Shown here piece by piece: positions 1 to 5,858 of a stretch of DNA of 6,002 bases. A program made the translations under genes and the position numbers. Position 1 is the first letter of the stretch. Each line of letters opens with the position of its first letter. The stretch comes from an uncultured Mycoplasma sp. (GTDB lineage Bacteria > Bacillota_I > Bacilli_A > RF39 > UBA660). The stretch covers positions 1-6,002 of the forward strand of contig CANOGG010000084.1 of the NCBI GenBank assembly GCA_947565485.1. The letters are read 5' to 3'. The notes under the pieces were generated by a model. It saw only the letters and a list, made by a program, of their open reading frames with translations, ran no database searches and was not told the DNA's origin.

Positions 1-2
1 AG

Positions 3-38
3 CTAGAAGAGGCTTTACAAAGTAAAAAAGCGAATTAA
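3..38 (+). CDS. Possible C-terminal tail of an upstream + strand gene (partial)
   Basis: Reading from base 3 gives a short open tail, LEEALQSKKAN, ending in TAA at 36-38, inside the loop of the terminator that follows. The composition (a helix-like LEEALQ followed by lysines) is typical of a protein C-terminus, and a + strand gene ending just before a terminator makes sense. The next frame also has a short open tail stopping at 23-25 (ARRGFTK), so the frame cannot be settled from the window. Function is unknown; only about a dozen residues are visible. Confidence 0.33.
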   Translation, partial: LEEALQSKKAN

Positions 39-48
39 TCGCTTTTTT
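24..48. terminator. Bidirectional rho-independent terminator
   Basis: A perfect 10-bp stem, AAAAAAGCGA (24-33) with TCGCTTTTTT (39-48), closes a 5-base loop (ATTAA). The A-tract and T-tract flank the GCGA/TCGC core symmetrically, so the hairpin gives a U-run in either direction. It would stop the gene entering from the left on the + strand and the small - strand gene whose stop codon is at 48-50. The GC core is only four pairs, so strength is uncertain. Confidence 0.75.
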
Positions 49-242
49 TAAACTTTTTCTTTTGTTTTTTTCTTGTGATTATCCATATCTTTTAGAGCAT
101 AATCACAGGCTTGAATAACAAATTGGGAGAATGAAACACCATTTTCCATTGTGACATTTTCAATTTTTTTGATAATGTCAGCGGGAAAACGAATACACTT
201 GTTGATGGATTCCTTTCTCTCAATATTTAAGTTAAATGCCAT
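48..242 (-). CDS. Small ribbon-helix-helix (RHH, CopG/Arc-like) DNA-binding protein
   Basis: This 64-residue protein fits the RHH fold. A short basic/hydrophobic strand (KCIRFP, residues 15-20) is followed by helix A (about 21-33, ADIIKKIENVTME) and then, after a Gly turn, by helix B (about 37-50, SFSQFVIQACDYAL). The tail (51-64) is lysine-rich. RHH proteins dimerise, insert the paired strands into the DNA major groove, and commonly act as repressors, antitoxins or plasmid-copy regulators. No toxin-like partner is visible next to it: the left neighbour is on the other strand, and the right neighbour is a divergent exported-protein gene. It is therefore either a solitary regulator or an orphan antitoxin-like gene. 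Upstream of its ATG (237-242 region) there is only a weak purine-rich AAAGAGAG as ribosome binding site, about a dozen bases away. The fold assignment is fairly safe; the target and role are unknown. Confidence 0.75.
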   Translation of the reverse strand: MAFNLNIERKESINKCIRFPADIIKKIENVTMENGVSFSQFVIQACDYALKDMDNHKKKTKEKV

Positions 243-404
243 ATTTAACCAACTCTCTTTCCAATTACATTTTATATTATTATTTTATTTATTCCTATAT
301 TAGAAAAAGTTATATTATTTGTATTACACATTTTTGACACATATTTTTAAAGGGTAAACATGTTAATTTGGGTTAAAAAGAGACTAGTAAATTTTAAAAA
401 ATCA

Positions 405-413
405 TGGTAAAAT
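405..413 (+). promoter_or_regulatory. Candidate extended -10 promoter for the exported-protein gene at 444
   Basis: TGG-TAAAAT is an extended -10 element (TGn followed by five of six matches to TATAAT). It lies about 30 bases before the start codon and would give a leader of roughly 24 bases that includes the SD. The hexamer 17 bases upstream (TAGTAA, 385-390) is a poor -35, which an extended -10 can tolerate. A TTGACA at 334-339 lies further upstream but has no good -10 at the right spacing. Confidence 0.45.
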
Positions 414-431
414 GATGATAGGCTTAAAAAT

Positions 432-438
432 AGGGTGA
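432..438 (+). promoter_or_regulatory. Ribosome binding site that decides the start at 444
   Basis: AGGGTGA (432-438) is an SD-like sequence five bases before the ATG at 444. An in-frame GTG at 435 lies inside this SD and would add only three residues (MNS). It has no SD of its own at good spacing, so the ATG at 444 is the better start. Confidence 0.6.
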
Positions 439-443
439 ATAGT

Positions 444-2072
444 ATGAAGAAGAGATTTATCTTTGATGAAAATTATATAAAGAGATATGCTAAAAAAGAC
501 CAGATTAAGTGGCTTATTATTGGAGTTGCGGGCCTTATTTTAGTGGTGATTATAATTATTGTAGTGATGGCGACAAGAAAACAGGGAGGTTCCCCTGTAA
601 AGCCAGTATTGCCAGAGTTTGAGTTTAAGGAAGAGTTAGTTTTAGAGGCAGGAAGTTCATTGCCGGCGGTGGAAGATTATTTTGATAAGTTAGAAAATAT
701 TGACATTGATGAGATAGAAATAGAGTATCCGGAAGAGTTTGAGATTGGGTATGATATTTCAAAATGTAGTGATGAAGAGAGAGAAAAGATTAGTACAGGA
801 GATTTGTTGATATCTGATGCTAGTTGTGCCCTACCAGTATTAAAGAGCCCTAAATTATTTGGAGTAACACTTAAGATACAAAATAAAGAGTATACAGTTA
901 AGCTTAGAGTAGAGGATACAAAGGCGCCAACACTTAAGTTACAAGATGTGGAAATATTTCAAGGTGAAGAGTATAAGTTAGAAGATTTTGTGGTTAATTG
1001 TTCGGATATTACTAGTGAGTGTAAGCTTAAGTTTTATGATAAGAGTGTTGATAGTGAGGGTAATGCGATAGATTATGCTAGTTTTAAAGAAGCAGGGGAT
1101 TATACAGTTAAGATAGTAGCTGAGGATGGATATCAGAATGTGACAGAGCCAATGGATGTAAAGTTAACAATAAAGTCGATTGTGAAACCAGTGTATAGTG
1201 TAGTATTTGATACAAGTGGTGGAAGTCAGGTTGCAGGTTTAACAGTAGAAGAGGGAAGTAAAGTTATTGAGCCGGATATTCCATCTCGAAGTGGTTATAC
1301 TTTTGTGGGGTGGTATTATGGAGATGAGAAGTTTAATTTTGATACACCAGTGAATGCGGATATAACATTAGTGGCAAAATGGCAGAAGAATAGTGGGGGA
1401 GGAACAAGTGTTCCGGGTGTTATTCCGGTTAGAAGTGTGTCATTAGATTATGGACAGAGGTCACTTTATATAGGTGAATCTAAGCCAGTAGAAGTTACAA
1501 TAAATCCGAAGAATGCGACGAATAGGGCTGTTACATGGTCTAGTAGTAATAATAGTGTTGCAGTAGTGGATAATAATGGTAATATAACAGGTGTGGGTAG
1601 TGGAACAGCGATGATTACAGCGACGGTTGAAGGTAAGAGTGCATCAGTTAAGATTACAGTTATAGAAAAGACGTCTTATAATCCGGGTGGAGATAGTTGT
1701 TCTTATGGTGATACTTCATATAATTCTAGTAAGTATACTTTATCGGTTAATTTGACAAGAGATAATTGTGCGATTGACCCTAATACTTCTCCTAATGAGG
1801 ATGTGTCAGTTAAAGATTATGTTAATCTGGTTAATAGACTTAGTAGTATGGGCTTTGTTCAGAGTGAGGGATATTTTAGTTATAAATTAAATACGATTAA
1901 AGTTAAGAATAATGCGGGTACTGGTTTAGTGGGATATCAGTTTACAGTGTCAGTGACGGTGATTGACCCTAATACTGGTAAGTATATGTCAGCTAGTTAT
2001 GTAATACAGCCTAATGGGTCAAGAAAGTTTATAACAAATAATATTTCGAAGAATGGAATGACGCTTAATTAA
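444..2072 (+). CDS. Membrane-anchored multi-domain exported protein with Ig-like and InlB B-repeat domains
   Basis: The product has 542 residues from the ATG at 444. A basic N-terminus (KKRF, KRYAKK) precedes one strong transmembrane segment (about 23-42), so the protein is probably a signal-anchored surface protein with its C-terminus outside. A spacer region (about 50-155) follows. A DUF5011-like Ig module (about 156-245) opens with DTKAP and has the YKLEDF and KEAGDYTVKIVAEDG motifs. An InlB/Listeria-Bacteroides B-repeat (about 250-313) shows VVFDTSGG, SGYTFVGW and ITLVAKW. After a Gly-rich linker, a BIG2-like Ig domain (about 328-408) shows VTWSSSNNSVAVVD and GVGSGTAMITATV. The last roughly 130 residues (about 411-542) match nothing I recognise. 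There are six cysteines in three local pairs (108/128, 186/193, 419/442), which suggests disulfides outside the cell. No LPXTG, choline-binding or S-layer anchor is visible. It stands alone between its own candidate promoter and terminator. The coding strand is strongly G-rich over C. Likely roles are adhesion or envelope structure; no catalytic motif was seen. Confidence 0.85.
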   Translation: MKKRFIFDENYIKRYAKKDQIKWLIIGVAGLILVVIIIIVVMATRKQGGSPVKPVLPEFEFKEELVLEAGSSLPAVEDYFDKLENIDIDEIEIEYPEEFEIGYDISKCSDEEREKISTGDLLISDASCALPVLKSPKLFGVTLKIQNKEYTVKLRVEDTKAPTLKLQDVEIFQGEEYKLEDFVVNCSDITSECKLKFYDKSVDSEGNAIDYASFKEAGDYTVKIVAEDGYQNVTEPMDVKLTIKSIVKPVYSVVFDTSGGSQVAGLTVEEGSKVIEPDIPSRSGYTFVGWYYGDEKFNFDTPVNADITLVAKWQKNSGGGTSVPGVIPVRSVSLDYGQRSLYIGESKPVEVTINPKNATNRAVTWSSSNNSVAVVDNNGNITGVGSGTAMITATVEGKSASVKITVIEKTSYNPGGDSCSYGDTSYNSSKYTLSVNLTRDNCAIDPNTSPNEDVSVKDYVNLVNRLSSMGFVQSEGYFSYKLNTIKVKNNAGTGLVGYQFTVSVTVIDPNTGKYMSASYVIQPNGSRKFITNNISKNGMTLN

Positions 2073-2082
2073 GAAAAAAATG

Positions 2083-2102
2083 GGTACTTAGGTACCTTTT
2101 TT
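2083..2102 (+). terminator. Rho-independent terminator of the + strand exported-protein gene
   Basis: GGTAC (2083-2087) pairs with GTACC (2092-2096) around a TTAG loop, followed by six T (2097-2102). It starts ten bases after the TAA at 2070-2072, and an A-run upstream (2073-2080) could lengthen the stem. It stops transcription before it runs into the convergent typA gene. Confidence 0.75.
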
Positions 2103-2110
2103 GGTTCAAT

Positions 2111-2138
2111 AAAAAAACTACTAGGTTTGAAGTAGTTT
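2111..2138 (-). terminator. Rho-independent terminator of typA
   Basis: On the - strand, AAACTACT (2138-2131) pairs with AGTAGTTT (2122-2115) across an 8-base loop and runs straight into a T-tract (complement of the A-run 2111-2117). The stem overlaps the typA stop codon (2137-2139). Together with the hairpin at 2083-2102 it forms a pair of separate terminators between convergent genes. Confidence 0.75.
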
Positions 2139-3939
2139 ATTTGTGGTTACGGAATCTAGCATTAGGGTCTAAAATAGCTTTTCTTAGTCTAATGTCAGTT
2201 GGTGTTACTTCGACGTATTCGTCATCTTCAATAAATTCCAAAGCCTCTTCTAATGTCATTTTTTTTGGTTTAGTGAGGTTTATAGCTTCATCAGCACCAC
2301 TAGATCTGGTGTTAGTTAAGTTTTTATTTTTACAAGGGTTGACGTTTAAGTCGTTGTCACGGTTATGGATACCAATAATCATGCCAATGTAAACTTCGGT
2401 AGCTGGTTCGATGATTAATGTTCCACGTTCTTCTAGGTTCCATAGAGAGTAACCTAGTGCTTTACCATTTTCCATTGAAACTAGGACACCATTTTTACGT
2501 CTGGTAATAGGGCCAACATAAGGTTTATAGGAATTGAAACTGCGGACCATGATACCCTCTCCTTTAGTGTTAGTGATAAAGGCACTACGATAACCAATTA
2601 AACCTCTAGTTGGGGCTGAAAATTCTAGGTGAGTGTAGTTATCTTCGTTGGTAGTTATAACTTCAAGAGTTCCTTTACGTTCCTGGATGTCACTAATGAC
2701 TGTACCAGAGTAGTCGTTAGGAACATTGATGATAACACGTTCGAATGGTTCGTATTTTTTATCATCTTTTTCTTCCATTAAAACTTCAGGTTTAGAGACT
2801 GATAGTTCATAGCCCTCGCGACGCATGTTTTCAAGTAATATTGATAGATGGAGTTCACCACGACCACTTACTTTGTAACCATCAGTGCCAGAGATTTCTT
2901 CAACTTGGAGACCAACGTTGGTTTCAAGTTCTTTTTCAAGACGTTCTTTAATATGACGAGTAGTTAAGAATTTGCCACTTCGACCAGCAAAAGGGGATGA
3001 ATTGACGAGGAAGTTCATAGACAAAGTAGGACGTTCAATGATGATTGGTGGAAGAGGGTCAATGACACCTTTTTCACAGATAGTATCACCAATAGAAATA
3101 GTAGAACAGCCAGCGATTGTTACAATGTCACCAAAGTAAGCGATGTCTTTTTCGACTTTTTTAATGCCCTCGTTAACAAATAATTTGCTAATTCTAAATG
3201 ATTCGATTTTACCATCATTTTTAACGAGAGTGACAGTTTCGCCATTTTTGATTTTACCTTTAGTGATGCGACCAATACCTAAACGGCCGATATAGTCATC
3301 ATAAGCTAGATTAGATATTTGGAGTTGGAGGGCATCTTTTTCATCACCTTTAAAAGGTTCAACTTGGTTGATGATAGTCTCAAGTAAAGGTGAGATATTG
3401 TTACTCTCAGCGTTAAGGTCAGTTTTGGCAATGCCTTGTTTTGCAATCCCATATATAATGGGGAAATCTAGTTGTTCGTCACTGGCATTTAGTTCCATGA
3501 ATAAATTAAAAGTCATGTCGACTACTTCTTCAGGACGGGCATCTTTTTTGTCTATTTTGTTGATGAATAAAATAGGTTTTAGATTTTGTTCTAAGGCTTT
3601 ATTTAGGACAAATCTCGTTTGGGGCATTGGGCCCTCAGCAGAATCGACTAAAAGAACAACAGTATCAACAGTTTTGATGACACGTTCTACTTCACCACCA
3701 AAGTCAGCATGGCCAGGGGTGTCAACAATGTTAATTTTGTAATCTTTGTAGCGTATAGCACAGTTTTTGGAATAAATAGTTATTCCTCTTTCTCTTTCAA
3801 TGTCATTAGAGTCCATGACACAATCTTGGACTTCTTCATGGCTGTCAAAAACGCCGTTTTGCTCAAGAAGAGCGTCGACTAATGTACTTTTTCCAGCATC
3901 AACATGGGCAACCACAGCGATATTTATGATTTTTTCCAT
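2137..3939 (-). CDS. typA: Translational GTPase TypA/BipA
   Basis: This is a ribosome-associated translational GTPase of the EF-G/LepA class, cytoplasmic, linked in other bacteria to 50S assembly and to growth under cold or other stress. Its 600 residues match the family length, so it is complete. The GTPase domain (1 to about 195) has G1 AHVDAGKS (11-18), the RERGITI switch I motif (49-55), G3 DTPGH (73-77) and G4 NKID (127-130); G5 is the weak GIAK (164-167). A beta-barrel domain II (about 200-290) and an EF-G-like domain III with SGRGELHL (358-365) follow, then an EF-G domain V-like region (about 395-475). The BipA-specific C-terminal domain (about 480-600) has NLTNTRSSGADEA (540-552) and a basic RLRK (584-587). 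G1 has Ala where most TypA proteins I know have His (VDHGKT); VDAGK is also the EF-G and TetM spelling, so activity need not be affected. The catalytic His of G3 is present. The SD before the ATG is only a purine-rich AAAGAAAGAAG. It is transcribed alone. Confidence 0.97.
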   Translation of the reverse strand: MEKIINIAVVAHVDAGKSTLVDALLEQNGVFDSHEEVQDCVMDSNDIERERGITIYSKNCAIRYKDYKINIVDTPGHADFGGEVERVIKTVDTVVLLVDSAEGPMPQTRFVLNKALEQNLKPILFINKIDKKDARPEEVVDMTFNLFMELNASDEQLDFPIIYGIAKQGIAKTDLNAESNNISPLLETIINQVEPFKGDEKDALQLQISNLAYDDYIGRLGIGRITKGKIKNGETVTLVKNDGKIESFRISKLFVNEGIKKVEKDIAYFGDIVTIAGCSTISIGDTICEKGVIDPLPPIIIERPTLSMNFLVNSSPFAGRSGKFLTTRHIKERLEKELETNVGLQVEEISGTDGYKVSGRGELHLSILLENMRREGYELSVSKPEVLMEEKDDKKYEPFERVIINVPNDYSGTVISDIQERKGTLEVITTNEDNYTHLEFSAPTRGLIGYRSAFITNTKGEGIMVRSFNSYKPYVGPITRRKNGVLVSMENGKALGYSLWNLEERGTLIIEPATEVYIGMIIGIHNRDNDLNVNPCKNKNLTNTRSSGADEAINLTKPKKMTLEEALEFIEDDEYVEVTPTDIRLRKAILDPNARFRNHK

Positions 3940-3965
3940 AAACTCAACTTCTTTCTTTTAAAACT

Positions 3966-3971
3966 AGTATA
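3966..3971 (-). promoter_or_regulatory. Candidate -10 box for typA
   Basis: TATACT on the - strand (five of six matches to TATAAT) lies 26 bases before the typA start and would give a leader of about 20 bases. No convincing -35 is found at 16-18 bases. The box sits inside a small palindrome, AAACTA-GTA-TAGTTT (3961-3975). The terminator at 4010-4037 just upstream means typA needs a promoter of its own here, which supports the call. Confidence 0.4.
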
Positions 3972-4009
3972 GTTTATCACAAAATTTGATTTTTAACAAG
4001 ATGGTATTT

Positions 4010-4037
4010 AAAAAGATAGGAAGAAAAATTCCTATCT
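4010..4037 (-). terminator. Rho-independent terminator of the DUF6273-like exported-protein gene
   Basis: On the - strand a 9-bp perfect stem, AGATAGGAA (4037-4029) with TTCCTATCT (4022-4014), closes a 6-base loop and runs into TTTT (complement of 4010-4013). It lies 43 bases after the stop at 4080-4082 and separates this gene from typA, so the two same-strand genes are probably not one operon. Confidence 0.75.
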
Positions 4038-4079
4038 GTTAAGATGGCTGATACTATGGTTGTAATTTTTTATGCGTAC

Positions 4080-5705
4080 TTATGTTCCTATAACTATGTA
4101 CGGATTTGTATTTTTTCCTGTTCCGCCCTCTTCAAAGAGAGTATTTGATTTCAGATTTATGACTGGACGGACACCATAAGTACTGATACTCACGGTGGGG
4201 TTAGTAAGGTAGCCATTATTTGACACAGCAAATATGCCAGCACTTCTGCCACTGTAGTAATATGGTGACATTGTCCAATAAGTTGTGTTTGAATATAGAT
4301 ATGTACTTGTATTTGTTATAGCAGGTGTATTAGATATTATACCACCCATACTTACTTCATCTGCTGTGATTAACCCTACTGGCGTATTGAATATATCTCC
4401 ACTAAATGGACACAACAAACTTGGTGCTTTATTTGTTTTTAATCTGTTATATGGTGCATAATACGTTTCAGATGTTCCTAAGCCTGTTCCGCTATACGTT
4501 GTCCTATCGTTGCAAAAACCGGCATATATATCGATATAACTCGCATAATTTGTCTTTAATTTTGTATTATACCATCCATACAGTGTTGAGGCATTCGTTG
4601 AATCTTCTGCACCAAGAATAGTAGAGTTTGTTCCTATTCCATGAACATAATTTGGAGTATATTTGAAACTAACATACATATTATCATAAGTAGTAGTAAT
4701 ATTAAATGCTCTTGTTCCTATTTGTGTTCCCTCACCTGTTGTGGCTGGTGCACTCGTCTTTGAAGAACTTACTCCTGCATATATCATTCGAAGCGAACCA
4801 TTAGAATTATTTCTAATAATTCTCCACCAAATATAATTTGAACCATCTTTTCCAAAGACTACCCAGTTATCATTTACATTTCCTCTAAAATATTTGATTG
4901 GTTGACTTCCACCTGAGTAATCACCTTTAGTCCAAGTATAAACACCATTACCCTCTATTCCAGCAAACATAGAATCGTTAGTTGTTATCCCGTTTAGTCC
5001 TGAAAGTATAGTACTTAATGGTGTTGGTTCCATTTTGGTTTTTTGTGTTATTGTGGTTGTTGGACAATTTCCAGCTCCGTCACATACTTTGACATCATAA
5101 GTATAACTTGTATTAGAAATTAAACCAGTCACTGAGTGAGTACAACTAGTCTGACCAGTACATTTAGGTGTTCCCCAATCACTAGAACTGTTAAGTTTAA
5201 AATAATATCCAGCAATACCCATGTCATCTGTTGCTTCCACATACAAGTCCATACTTGTTTTTTCAATATTTCTAGCCTCATGTACTCCTATTACTGGTGC
5301 GGTTGTATCTTTTATTTTATCAAAATAAATATAACATTTAGTACCTTTTTTAGATATTCCTGAAATATCTATTTTGCCATTATTATAGGCTATATTCATT
5401 CCAGTGTCTCTTACTTTATCTACTTCACATCTAGTCGTTGTTACATCAGTATTTAGGGTATAACCTGATGTTGGAATATTATCTGCAGAGATAAAATCGC
5501 CATTGTCATTTTCAAGATAGAGAGCGACTGTATTTAAATCTGGTACTTTATAATTAATTGTACCTTTAGCAATATTTATACTATTAGTATTTCGATATTT
5601 AGCTAAGCTTAGTGAGAGTATTAATACACTAAATAACAAAACACTTATAGTTACACCTATTGCTATTTTTTTAAAACCTTTATTATTTAAAGTTTCAAAA
5701 TTCAT
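4080..5705 (-). CDS. Exported Fn3 / DUF6273-like surface protein
   Basis: The product has 541 residues. KK (12-13) precedes a hydrophobic segment (about 14-34) ending SLSLA (31-35), a plausible signal peptidase I site before KYRNT. An N-terminal module (about 40-130) carries GTINYKVPDLN (48-58) and KGTKCYIYFD (120-129). An Fn3-like domain (about 132-224) starts DTTAPVI and contains VCDGAGNC (207-214). The large C-terminal domain (about 230-541) has WVVFG (281-285), WWRIIR (293-298), GSLRMIY (303-309), GFCNDR (396-401), GLITADEV (444-451), YWTMSP (476-481), GVRPVINL (511-518) and a GGTGKNTNPYIV end (527-538). I recognise these as the DUF6273/FISUMP-like family common in multi-copy exported proteins of gut Bacilli and Clostridia; its function is unknown. 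Eight cysteines form four local pairs (93/124, 182/188, 208/214, 398/432). No sortase motif is present, so it is either anchored by an uncleaved signal or secreted. A strong SD and a consensus promoter imply high expression. I assign no enzymatic role. Confidence 0.85.
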   Translation of the reverse strand: MNFETLNNKGFKKIAIGVTISVLLFSVLILSLSLAKYRNTNSINIAKGTINYKVPDLNTVALYLENDNGDFISADNIPTSGYTLNTDVTTTRCEVDKVRDTGMNIAYNNGKIDISGISKKGTKCYIYFDKIKDTTAPVIGVHEARNIEKTSMDLYVEATDDMGIAGYYFKLNSSSDWGTPKCTGQTSCTHSVTGLISNTSYTYDVKVCDGAGNCPTTTITQKTKMEPTPLSTILSGLNGITTNDSMFAGIEGNGVYTWTKGDYSGGSQPIKYFRGNVNDNWVVFGKDGSNYIWWRIIRNNSNGSLRMIYAGVSSSKTSAPATTGEGTQIGTRAFNITTTYDNMYVSFKYTPNYVHGIGTNSTILGAEDSTNASTLYGWYNTKLKTNYASYIDIYAGFCNDRTTYSGTGLGTSETYYAPYNRLKTNKAPSLLCPFSGDIFNTPVGLITADEVSMGGIISNTPAITNTSTYLYSNTTYWTMSPYYYSGRSAGIFAVSNNGYLTNPTVSISTYGVRPVINLKSNTLFEEGGTGKNTNPYIVIGT

Positions 5706-5711
5706 TTTTAT

Positions 5712-5718
5712 ACCTCCT
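5712..5718 (-). promoter_or_regulatory. Strong Shine-Dalgarno of the DUF6273-like gene
   Basis: AGGAGGT on the - strand lies six bases before the ATG at 5705-5703 and is the best SD in the window. It fixes the start. An upstream CCTC (5732-5729) could pair with GAGG of this SD (5716-5713), closing a loop that contains AATAATTATT. Confidence 0.85.
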
Positions 5719-5764
5719 AATAATTATTGAGGCATAATAAAAATAACTTACTTTTCCATTTTTT

Positions 5765-5789
5765 ATAAACTTAATACGTCCTAGTTTAT
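5765..5789 (-). promoter_or_regulatory. Candidate 5'-terminal stem-loop of the surface-protein mRNA
   Basis: On the - strand ATAAACT (5789-5783) pairs with AGTTTAT (5771-5765) across an 11-base loop. The predicted transcription start from the consensus promoter is near 5789, so this hairpin would be the very 5' end of an approximately 84-base leader. Such hairpins can protect mRNA from 5'-end decay; as DNA the repeat could instead be an operator. The stem is AT-rich and weak. Confidence 0.35.
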
Positions 5790-5795
5790 GTTTAT

Positions 5796-5824
5796 ATTAT
5801 ACTTTGTAAAACTAGCTATGTCAA
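5796..5824 (-). promoter_or_regulatory. Perfect consensus sigma-A promoter of the surface-protein gene
   Basis: On the - strand TTGACA (5824-5819), a 17-base spacer and TATAAT (5801-5796) match the vegetative consensus at every position. Transcription should start near 5789, leaving a leader of about 84 bases to the ATG at 5705. A promoter this strong next to a divergent regulator gene suggests either constant high expression or repression by a bound protein. Confidence 0.9.
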
Positions 5825-5829
5825 GAAAA

Positions 5830-5858
5830 ATGACACAATGAGGACCGCAATATTTAAA
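5830..5858 (+). promoter_or_regulatory. Weak candidate promoter of the XRE regulator gene
   Basis: ATGACA (5830-5835, five of six to TTGACA) and TTTAAA (5853-5858, four of six) are 17 bases apart on the + strand. The -35 would sit only five bases from the -35 of the divergent surface-protein promoter, back to back. The -10 touches the AACGTT half-site at 5857-5862, a natural place for autorepression. The -10 match is poor. Confidence 0.35.

Noticed and set aside
334..339. TTGACA upstream of the exported-protein gene as a -35 box
   Set aside because: No acceptable -10 is found 16-18 bases downstream (AACATG/TAAACA only), and the TGGTAAAAT element at 405-413 sits better relative to the start codon.
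435..443. GTG at 435 as the start of the + strand exported protein
   Set aside because: It lies inside the AGGGTGA that serves the ATG at 444, has no SD of its own, and adds only three residues before a normal MKKR-type N-terminus.
2040..2072. Sortase (LPXTG-like) anchor at the end of the + strand exported protein
   Set aside because: The C-terminus has no LPXTG-like motif, no second hydrophobic segment and no basic tail.
2141..2392. Open frame on the + strand opposite the typA 3' end
   Set aside because: It lies wholly antisense to a well-conserved gene, has no SD and gives a low-complexity, family-less product.
3368..3742. 124-codon open frame on the + strand opposite the typA GTPase domain
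   Set aside because: It is the shadow of the conserved GTPase-domain codons, has no SD and no recognisable family.
4406..5363. Two short + strand frames (4406-4621 and 5136-5363) opposite the DUF6273-like gene
   Set aside because: They are antisense to a clear long gene, lack SDs and translate to atypical hydrophobic or Cys/Thr-rich strings.
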